33,868 nt of DNA from an uncultured Peptococcaceae bacterium (lineage in GTDB: Bacteria > Bacillota > Peptococcia > Peptococcales > Peptococcaceae). This document shows, piece by piece, positions 1 to 7,100 of the stretch (position 1 is the first letter of the stretch; every line of letters starts with the position of its first letter). The notes under the pieces were generated by a model that saw nothing but the letters and a program-made list of their open reading frames with translations, had not been told where the DNA came from and made no database searches. The stretch is from contig CATJSX010000031.1 of the NCBI GenBank assembly GCA_949743265.1, forward strand, positions 1 through 33,868, in the 5' to 3' direction. The position numbers and the translations under genes were made by a program.

Positions 1-371
1 ATGCGGTTTTCAAGGTTCAAATATATCTGAAATGCATTTCTGCAATTCATTCAAAAAATTTCATTTTTGACTTGACTTTTAATAGTTAGTCTTTCTAAAT
101 ATGTGTCAATAATAAAACAAATAAACTTTTCCACCTTAAAATAAAGTACAGAGAAATTGTTGTATTAGCAAAATCTCTGTAAGTAATTATATATAGTCAA
201 TAGTATTTTCGCTATTTTTTTGATTATAAATAATGAAATATTATATTTTTCAAATTAAAAAAGTAATAAGATGTCTTTGAAAAGTTTGCTGCTGGGCGAT
301 CGCCAACATTTTTGTTGGCAATTATTTAAAGAAATCATTTTTGAACATCGAATAATTATTCGAAAAAACTA
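1..371. other. AT-rich non-coding stretch
   Basis: I see no credible gene in this very AT-rich stretch: reading frames are short and none has a Shine-Dalgarno-backed start. The only structure I can support is a small perfect hairpin at 302-319, listed separately. The gene upstream of this interval lies outside the window, so this may be the end of another unit plus upstream promoter DNA. Confidence 0.6.
302..319. repeat. Small hairpin, possible weak terminator
   Basis: GCCAACA at 302-308 and TGTTGGC at 313-319 form a perfect 7-bp stem with a TTTT loop. It is followed by AATTATTT rather than a clean T run, so it would be a poor intrinsic terminator. It could mark the end of an upstream transcript or be a protein-binding site. 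Confidence 0.4.
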
Positions 372-400
372 TTGACAAATAGAAACATCTATTCTATAAT
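372..400 (+). promoter_or_regulatory. Perfect-consensus sigma-A promoter
   Basis: TTGACA at 372-377 and TATAAT at 395-400 are separated by exactly 17 bases, matching the housekeeping sigma-factor consensus at every hexamer position. Transcription would begin near 407 and give a leader of about 170 nt before the small gene at 576. CTAATG at 416-421 can pair with CATTAG at 444-449 in that leader. Full-consensus promoters are uncommon, so this gene may be highly expressed or held down by a repressor. Confidence 0.8.
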
Positions 401-523
401 GATGACAATCAGGAACTAATGTTTTTGTATTTTATCTAATTCTCATTAGCGCTGAAGAGTCATGTAACAGAAAAACAGATGAAAAATTTGCCGGCATAAA
501 AAGCGTCATCTATAAGAAAATAA

Positions 524-552
524 TTGACAAAGAGACATCGCAGCAATATTTT
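524..552 (+). promoter_or_regulatory. Second possible promoter before the orphan gene
   Basis: TTGACA at 524-529 is followed after 17 bases by TATTTT at 547-552. The -35 is perfect and the -10 matches four of six positions. Initiation near 559 would leave only a few bases before the Shine-Dalgarno AAAGGGG at 561-567, so this is a weaker candidate than the promoter at 372-400. Confidence 0.3.
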
Positions 553-575
553 GTTCAAGAAAAGGGGTTATAATC

Positions 576-890
576 ATGGAAGTTGATTTGGGATATGGCA
601 TTTATTTGCGGGCTGATAATCGTTGTTTCATTCTTTCTGAAAAGAAGCAGCAGGAAGAAGGCAGATTGAAAGGGAAATGGTATTTTGAAGACATCGGCTA
701 TTATCATACATTGTCAGACGTTTTTAAAGCCGTGCTTAAGCGGCAGATTCGTTTGGTTGACGCGTACACACTAGAGCAGTTGGCAGCTTCTTTTGAACAA
801 ATTGCTGCTCAGTTGGCAGAAAAAGTGGAACAAACAGTACAGACGGTTTATCAAGAAGAGATGGGTCGAATAAAAAAACAATTAGGCTAA
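576..890 (+). CDS. Small hypothetical protein, 104 aa
   Basis: I do not recognise this protein with certainty. It starts at ATG 576 after AAAGGGG. The first half looks like a small beta-rich domain, with a motif around WYFEDIGYYHTLSDVFKA at residues 45-62. The second half is predicted helical and possibly coiled (LEQLAASFEQIAAQLAEKVE). The pattern of a short N-terminal strand, a GYY motif and a helix recalls small phage- or plasmid-type proteins of Firmicutes (DUF5405-like), which I offer only tentatively. It is monocistronic, with a consensus promoter upstream and a strong terminator 20 bases downstream, and no phage gene is visible nearby. No function can be assigned. Confidence 0.75.
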   Translation: MEVDLGYGIYLRADNRCFILSEKKQQEEGRLKGKWYFEDIGYYHTLSDVFKAVLKRQIRLVDAYTLEQLAASFEQIAAQLAEKVEQTVQTVYQEEMGRIKKQLG

Positions 891-911
891 AAGTATCGCA
901 AATATCAATAG

Positions 912-949
912 CGCCTCGTTAAGTATGGTTACTTAACGAGGCGTTTTTT
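912..949 (+). terminator. Intrinsic terminator of the orphan gene
   Basis: A perfect 14-bp stem, CGCCTCGTTAAGTA at 912-925 with its complement at 930-943, is closed by a TGGT loop and followed by six T residues (944-949). This is a textbook rho-independent terminator. It separates the orphan gene from the sporulation operon that follows. Confidence 0.95.
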
Positions 950-978
950 GCTGTGTTATCGTATGAAACTATTTTGCG

Positions 979-1008
979 GTATAAAAATTTTTTGATTCGG
1001 ACAATCTA
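979..1008 (+). promoter_or_regulatory. Possible SigF-type sporulation promoter
   Basis: GTATA at 979-983 and GGACAATCTA at 999-1008 are separated by 15 bases. This resembles the forespore SigF pattern known from Bacillus (GYATA, 15 bases, GGnnAnAnTR), with one clear mismatch in the -10 block. It sits directly before the operon containing spoIIP, a gene with SigF/SigE-type expression in Bacillus. The predicted start would fall next to the Shine-Dalgarno at 1016, so the leader would be very short. A sigma-A -10 (TATAAA at 980-985) without a good -35 is the alternative. Confidence 0.35.
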
Positions 1009-1030
1009 TAGAAAAAAGGAGGCTTGTATT

Positions 1031-1747
1031 ATGACTTTTGCAGTAGGACGATGGGTATTAGTGGGGTTATCATTATTGATTTTTTTGGGCATTACTGAGC
1101 GAGTTTTTGACCGAATGCATTTGAGCAATCGCATGGCTTTGCTCATGGTTGCAGCATTGATTGTAGGAAGTTTCATCAATCTTCCTCTTTATAATGGCGA
1201 AGATTTATCAGTGCAAATCAATTTGGGTGGCGCACTGGTACCAGTGGGGTTGGCGTTGTATGTGTGGTTCAAGGCAGGTACTATAAAAGAGAAAGCACGT
1301 TCTTTATTTGGTGCTTTGGTAACAGCAGGTATTATTTTTGCGATGGGAAGGTTTTTGACCATCAATGAATATGCTTTGCCCATTGACGTGATTTATATTT
1401 ATCCCATTATTGCTGGCTTACTGGGCTATTTATTTGGACGCTCCCGTAAAGGCGCTTTTATCTCGGCTGTTTTGGGAATTGTTTTCTTTGATATGTTGCA
1501 TGGCATTTATTTAATCGTGACCAACACGCCGGGATTGGTTCATTTTGGCGGCGGCGGTATTTTCGATACCATTATTTTATCCGGCGTTTTAGCAGTAGTT
1601 TTGGCAGAAGTTATTGGCGAAAGCCGCGAACGGCTGCAAGGAGGTCCCTCTAGTGAAGGACGGGATCCTAGCGTACTGAAAAATCTGCAAGCGGCAGATG
1701 ACGCCAGTATGTTGTATTTGAGGGAGGAAGAAGAGAATGAAGAATAA
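1031..1747 (+). CDS. DUF1614 family membrane protein
   Basis: This is a 238-aa polytopic membrane protein of the DUF1614 type, with no established function. I chose ATG 1031 because AAGGAGG at 1016-1022 lies eight bases upstream; the in-frame TTG at 953 has no Shine-Dalgarno and directly abuts the preceding terminator. Hydrophobic segments cover most of residues 5-195, including a Gly-rich turn (HFGGGGIF). The last 40 residues are soluble and acidic (LREEEENEE). The stop overlaps the spoIIP start by 11 bases, so translation is probably coupled. Association with a spore-engulfment amidase and a YIEGIA protein suggests a role in the sporulating cell envelope, which is an inference from context. 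Confidence 0.8.
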   Translation: MTFAVGRWVLVGLSLLIFLGITERVFDRMHLSNRMALLMVAALIVGSFINLPLYNGEDLSVQINLGGALVPVGLALYVWFKAGTIKEKARSLFGALVTAGIIFAMGRFLTINEYALPIDVIYIYPIIAGLLGYLFGRSRKGAFISAVLGIVFFDMLHGIYLIVTNTPGLVHFGGGGIFDTIILSGVLAVVLAEVIGESRERLQGGPSSEGRDPSVLKNLQAADDASMLYLREEEENEE

Positions 1748-2837
1748 AATATTATTTGCGGCAGGACTTTTTTGTTTGTTTTTGGGGGGATTGTATTTTT
1801 ATCCCTCTCAGGAGCAGGAAGCTGTTTGGACAAGTGTTGATGCGCCTTTGGCAGAAAGTGATGAACGCACTGACGGCAGTTATTTTACTTTGTATGATAT
1901 GGACAGCAATGATGCCATTGAGTATATGAGTCGTGTCGTTTATGAAGGCGATGAACTCATTACGAGCGACAATCGCCACTATCAAATTATGACGATTGAC
2001 GGCGATAAAGCTTATTGTCGCTATCTGGGCAGTGGCAATACTTATTCTTATGTACCTGTTGGCAATGAGGAAGTGCTGTCTGTAGAAGGTGAAAAAAAAT
2101 ATCAGGCAGTGGCAATTTATACTACTCATTCTGATGAAAGTTATGTACCGACTTCTGGAACAGAGAGCAAAAAAGGAGACGGCGATATTTTAAAAGTTGC
2201 TGGAGTCATTGCTGAAGAATTGGAAAAGGAGGGCGTAGAAGTATTACACAGCGAAAATATTCATGATCCGCATGACGTTAACGCTTATCAACGTTCTCGC
2301 AAAACGGCGGCACAGCTTTTGCAGGGAGCACCGGCTGCTATTATTGATGTGCATCGCGATGGCGTACCGGATCCTGACTATTATGCAACAGAAATCGACG
2401 GTGAGCCGGCAACACAAATTCGTCTGGTGGTAGGCAAACAAAATCAAAACAGCGAAGCCAATATCGAATTTGCGGAAAAAATGAAAGCCTATTATGATGC
2501 GGAAAAACCGGGATTGATCAAATCTATCTATATGGCAAAAGGAAATTATAATCAAGATATGGCGCCCCATTCGGTTTTATTGGAAGTTGGTACGCATACT
2601 AATACGCTAGAGGCGGCAGAAAAAGGTGCGCTGGAATTTGCTGAGGCCTTGCCGGATTTTTTAGGTATTGCTACTAATGAAAAAGCAGCGGAACAACGTT
2701 TTATTGTTAACTCTGATCAAGTCGAGGTGAAGAAAGGAATGAATGGCACAACCAAATCTATTCTTTTGTTAGTTGGTTTGGCGTTAATTGGCGGCGCTGC
2801 TTTTATGTTTATTAGCAAAGGAGCGAGCAGCCGGTAG
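1737..2837 (+). CDS. spoIIP: Stage II sporulation protein P (SpoIIP)
   Basis: A 366-aa SpoIIP-family N-acetylmuramoyl-L-alanine amidase. In Bacillus this zinc enzyme cuts stem peptides from glycan strands and works with SpoIID and SpoIIM to thin septal peptidoglycan and drive engulfment. Residues 3-22 form an N-terminal membrane anchor. The amidase domain spans about 120-310, and likely metal or catalytic residues are visible: H131 and E134 in YTTHSDESY, H206 in IDVHRDG, and E283 in LLEVGTHTNT. A second hydrophobic segment at 341-359 is followed by a basic end, so the protein may be anchored at both ends, unlike the Bacillus protein, which has only the N-terminal anchor. AGGGAGG at 1721-1727 precedes the ATG. 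The stop shares one base with the next start. Confidence 0.9.
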   Translation: MKNKILFAAGLFCLFLGGLYFYPSQEQEAVWTSVDAPLAESDERTDGSYFTLYDMDSNDAIEYMSRVVYEGDELITSDNRHYQIMTIDGDKAYCRYLGSGNTYSYVPVGNEEVLSVEGEKKYQAVAIYTTHSDESYVPTSGTESKKGDGDILKVAGVIAEELEKEGVEVLHSENIHDPHDVNAYQRSRKTAAQLLQGAPAAIIDVHRDGVPDPDYYATEIDGEPATQIRLVVGKQNQNSEANIEFAEKMKAYYDAEKPGLIKSIYMAKGNYNQDMAPHSVLLEVGTHTNTLEAAEKGALEFAEALPDFLGIATNEKAAEQRFIVNSDQVEVKKGMNGTTKSILLLVGLALIGGAAFMFISKGASSR

Positions 2838-3727
2838 TGGAGCAATATATAGCACAAGTAATTTTTGGCTTTTTTGGCGGTTTTTGCGCTCGTTTGTATA
2901 TGTTGCGCACTGATTATCGTAGCTATCCTTCTTATCCTCACGGCTATATTATTCATCTATCATTAGGCGCTATTGCGGCAGCTTTGGCAGCTATTGCTGT
3001 GCCTGCACTTTTGACAGAGGAATACACGGCGATCACTTTTTTGGTGCTTTGTGCGCAGCAGTTCCGCGATATTCGTAATATGGAGCGGGAAACGTTGATG
3101 AAATTGGATGAACAAAAACTGGTTCCACGCGGGCTGGATTATATCGAAGGAATTGCTAAAGTATTTGAATCACGTAATTACTTAGTGATGCTGGTAGCTT
3201 TGGCGATAACTTCTTGCGCTATTTTTGCAGGCTGGGGCTGGGGAATGGCAGCTTTTGGCATATTACTTTTAATCTGCAGATGGCTGATGCGAGGCAGTTA
3301 TATTCGACACGTTGCTGAGATTAAGCCGGGCAGATTGTATTTTGAAAAATCTTTGTTGATGGTTGATGATATTGTGATGATGAATGTTGGTGACGAATCG
3401 GCACGAGAAAAAATTTTAGCCGAAGGCGTAGGCATCGTTTTACACCCTAAAGATGATGACGGTCGCGCTATTCTCAACGATATTGGACAACGACAAGCGA
3501 TTTTGCATGATGTAGCCGTTTTGGTTGGCAGTAAGTTAGAAGTCGGCGAACCCGACTGGACGCCTATGGCCAGAAAGAATATCGATACCGGCGCTGTAGG
3601 GCTGTTCTTTTTGCCCAACGAAAAAGATTTGGACTGCATCATTGAAGCGGCTTATCGCACACCTATTTTGGAAAGCGCTGTGCAAAAACCATTGGCAAGT
3701 CGCATTGGTCGCAAAGCTGCCGATTAG
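2837..3727 (+). CDS. YIEGIA family membrane protein
   Basis: A 296-aa protein carrying the exact family signature YIEGIA at about residues 102-107. Hydrophobic segments lie near residues 5-20, 36-60, 115-135 and 138-152, followed by a soluble C-terminal domain from about residue 155. The family is restricted largely to endospore formers and has no proven biochemical role. GTG 2837 overlaps the TAG of spoIIP, with AAAGGAG at about 2817-2823 as the ribosome binding site, so the two are translationally coupled. The next gene encodes its usual small partner. The context implies a membrane complex made during sporulation, which is an inference. Confidence 0.85.
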   Translation: MEQYIAQVIFGFFGGFCARLYMLRTDYRSYPSYPHGYIIHLSLGAIAAALAAIAVPALLTEEYTAITFLVLCAQQFRDIRNMERETLMKLDEQKLVPRGLDYIEGIAKVFESRNYLVMLVALAITSCAIFAGWGWGMAAFGILLLICRWLMRGSYIRHVAEIKPGRLYFEKSLLMVDDIVMMNVGDESAREKILAEGVGIVLHPKDDDGRAILNDIGQRQAILHDVAVLVGSKLEVGEPDWTPMARKNIDTGAVGLFFLPNEKDLDCIIEAAYRTPILESAVQKPLASRIGRKAAD

Positions 3728-3748
3728 TTCAAAAGAGGAGATGAACAT

Positions 3749-3946
3749 ATGAGCACCGTCATCAGTGATTTGATTTTAGCTGTAGTCACTACCAAAGAAA
3801 ATCGTGATAAGGTTACTGGCAGTACGGCTGTTTTCATTACCGAAGACCAAGAGGAACAAAGCCGTCTTTGTTTGTTATTATCGCGAATCTTAAAAGGCAT
3901 GACGCATGATTTGGAAAATGGTGTGTTTATTATTGTGAAACATTAA
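3749..3946 (+). CDS. Small partner protein of YIEGIA (capping-complex subunit type)
   Basis: A 65-aa protein placed 21 bases after the YIEGIA gene, with AGAGGAG at 3733-3739 before ATG 3749. Its sequence (MSTVISDLILAVVTTKENRD at the start, ENGVFIIVK at the end) fits the short family usually annotated as the capping-complex subunit for YIEGIA. It lacks a convincing membrane span and is probably a soluble or peripheral partner. It is the last gene of the operon; a terminator follows at 4066. The family name rests on my recollection of its conserved linkage and pattern, and no activity is known. Confidence 0.65.
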   Translation: MSTVISDLILAVVTTKENRDKVTGSTAVFITEDQEEQSRLCLLLSRILKGMTHDLENGVFIIVKH

Positions 3947-4065
3947 CTCTTGGGAACAAGGGGCGTTTTGGCTAATGATGATAAAATTGGAATAAATGGG
4001 CTATTATAGCGGCTCTAAACCGTTTGACCATGGGTTAATTTTACAAATAATAATATCCGTAATGG

Positions 4066-4119
4066 AAATCCTCATTTAGTTCATGATACTGAGCTAGATG
4101 AGGATTTTTATTATTTTTT
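4066..4119 (+). terminator. Terminator of the spoIIP-YIEGIA operon
   Basis: A 14-bp stem with one G-T pair (4066-4079 with 4094-4107) has the core AATCCTCAT/ATGAGGATT and is followed by a T-rich tail interrupted by A (4108-4119). It ends the sporulation operon and lies before the polC promoter. The rest of 3947-4165 shows nothing else that I can support. Confidence 0.8.
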
Positions 4120-4165
4120 ATGTGCAGTGCTGAAGATAAAAACGGTAGTTTTTCTTAAATAAACA

Positions 4166-4174
4166 TGTTATAAT
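4166..4174 (+). promoter_or_regulatory. Extended -10 promoter of polC
   Basis: TGT at 4166-4168 directly precedes a perfect TATAAT at 4169-4174, giving an extended -10 element. The -35 position 17 bases upstream reads TAGTTT and is poor, as is common for extended -10 promoters. Initiation near 4181 would give a leader of about 18 nt containing only the Shine-Dalgarno AAGGAG at 4185-4190. Confidence 0.6.
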
Positions 4175-4198
4175 TTTTTCAGCGAAGGAGAGAAAATC

Positions 4199-7100
4199 AT
4201 GCATGAAGAAATTTTTGCTAAACTGTCTCTTGATGAGACTGTTAAAGGGCTATTAGAAGAGGCCGTTATTGAGCGGATAAAAGTTTTAAAATCCGAAAAC
4301 CAACTAACGTTGTATGTACGTAATAATCGTTTATTGCCCTATGAATTGCAAAAAAAATTACAAGAGCAAATTCAAGACGAGCTTTTTCATCACGCGCCGT
4401 ATCAGATTGAATTAAAATTATCTTATCAATTATCGGAACAATATTCGCCGGAAAAATTATGGCAACTGCACCATCATGATTTTCTAACGGAAATCAAAGA
4501 GCAAAGTATTGCTGCATATGCTATCTTACACGACGCTAAAAGCCAATTTTCAAATGATGAACTGCATTTTACGTGCGAAGATAATGCGATTGCTCGCAGT
4601 AAAACGCCTAAGATCAAAGCGTTTTTGGAGAAAATTTTTGCTGAACGATTTGGCTATCAAATAGTGGTACAGTTTGATTATACGACACCGAAGCCGCCAA
4701 AACTAAATGAGCCAGTTCATTATGGTTTGCCAGCAAAGACAGTTGAAACAGTTTCACCAAAAGAAACGATCAAGCCTACTGGAACATCATCTGTTAAAGA
4801 AAGAAATCCTGCGTTTAAATCCTCTAAATATCGCAAAAACAGTGATCCCGATATTTTTTTTGGTCGTGCTTTCGAAGGAGAAGCTATTCCTATTAGTGAC
4901 ATTCAGGCAGAAATCAACGATGTTGTGATAAGAGGCAAGATTATTAAACTAGATTCTCGTGAGCTGCGTAATGAAAAGACAATGATTACTTTTGCGCTGA
5001 CCGATTTTACCGATTCTATTGGGGCAAAAATTTTTGTGGCTAATATGGAAGCACCAGAATTACTAGAGCAGTTAGCAGTAGGAAATTTTGTTAAACTCAA
5101 GGGGTTAGCGTTATTGGATAAATATGATCGTGAAATTGCCATCAGTTCCGTTGCTGGCATAAAGAAAATTCCCGATTTTACGGAAAGTCGCATGGATCAT
5201 TATCCTGAAAAACGAGTAGAGCTTCATTTGCATACGGTTATGAGCGATATGGATGCTGTTGTCGATGTCAAAAAAGTTATTGAGCGAGCGAAGTCTTGGG
5301 GACACAAAGCGCTTGCTATCACTGATCATGGTGTAGTGCAATCTTTTCCAGAAGCTAATCACGTTATAGAAAAAGATCCCGATTTCAAAGTAATTTATGG
5401 CTGTGAAGCTTATTTGGTGGATGATTTAAAGGAAATTGTAGAAAATGAGCGGGGACAATCGCTAAAAGCGCCTTGCGTTGTATTTGATTTGGAAACTACT
5501 GGTTTAAGCGCAGTCAATGATCGCATTATTGAGATTGGAGCGGTCAAAATTATCAACGGTACCATAACAGAACGTTTTAGTACGTTTGTTAACCCTGATA
5601 TTCCTATTCCGTTTGCTATTGAAGAATTGACTGGCATCAATGACCGTATGGTTCTGGAAGCGCCCAAAATTGAAACGGTGTTGCCAGAATTTTTGTCTTT
5701 TTGTCAAGACTGTCTATTAGTAGCGCACAATGCTGCTTTTGATGTTGCTTTTGTGACTGCTAAAGCTGCACAAATGAATATTACTGTCGATTTTACCGTA
5801 CTAGATACTGTTGCATTAGCGCGATTATTGTTACCGGATTTAAACAAATATAAATTGGATTCTGTAGCGAAAGCTTTGAATATTTCTTTGGAAAATCATC
5901 ATCGCGCTGTTGACGACGCTAACGCTACAGCGGAAATTTTTCTCAAGTTCGTGGCAATATTAGAAGATAAAGCAGTGCTGACGTTGGCACAGTTGAATGA
6001 ATTAAATAAATTATCGGCAGATGCGGTCAAAAAATTACCGACTTATCATGCCATTATTTTAGCTCAAAATGACATTGGTCGAGTGAATTTATATAAATTG
6101 GTTTCCTTATCCCATTTAGAGTATTTTAATCGTCGCCCTCGTATTCCTAAAAGCGTTCTGATGGCAAATCGTGAAGGGTTGATTATTGGTTCGGCTTGTG
6201 AAGCCGGCGAATTATTTCAAGCGTTGCTAGGTAATAATACGCCGATGGAGATTAACAAGATCGCTTCTTTTTATGACTATTTGGAAATTCAACCTTTGGG
6301 TAATAATCGTTTTATGATTGATAATGACAAAATCGACGTTCATTCTGAAGAAGATTTAAAAAACCTTAATCGTCGTATTGTTGCATTGGGTGAAGAATTG
6401 CAAAAACCGGTAGTCGCTACCTGTGATGTGCATTTTCTTGATCCAGAAGATGAAGTGTATCGGCGGATTATTATGGCAGGCAAGGGTTTTAAAGATGCGG
6501 ATAATCAAGCGCCGCTGTATTTGCGTACTACAGAAGAAATGATGGCGGAATTTATGTATTTAGGCAAAGAAAAAGCGTACGAAGTCGTTATTACCAATAC
6601 CAACAAAATTGCGGATATGATTGAACGCATTTCACCAGTACGTCCTGATAAATGCCCGCCAGTTATTGCTGACTCTGACAAGGAACTGCGACGGATTTGT
6701 TATGATAAAGCTCATGCCATGTATGGTCCAAATTTGCCGCCGCAAGTCAGTCAGCGATTGGAACATGAGCTGAAATCTATTATTTCTAACGGTTTTGCGG
6801 TGATGTATATTATTGCTCAGAAATTGGTCTGGAAATCTAATGATGACGGTTATTTGGTTGGTTCGCGCGGTTCGGTAGGGTCTTCTTTTGTGGCGACTAT
6901 GTCAGGCATTACCGAAGTCAATCCGCTGTCAGCTCATTATTATTGTCCTCATTGTTTCTATTCCGATTTTACTTCAGAAGAAGTAAGCGCTTTTGCTGGT
7001 TCTTCGGGCTGTGATATGCCTGATAAGGTTTGTCCCAACTGTGGTCAAATGTTGAAAAAAGACGGACATGACATTCCTTTTGAAACTTTTTTGGGCTTTA

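Noticed and set aside
953-1030. N-terminal extension of the DUF1614 protein from TTG 953
   Set aside because: The codon sits just after a strong terminator and has no Shine-Dalgarno, while ATG 1031 has AAGGAGG at ideal spacing.
1540-2129. Minus-strand open frames opposite the DUF1614 gene and spoIIP
   Set aside because: They lack ribosome binding sites and family resemblance, and lie opposite clear coding sequence; they are shadows of the plus-strand genes.
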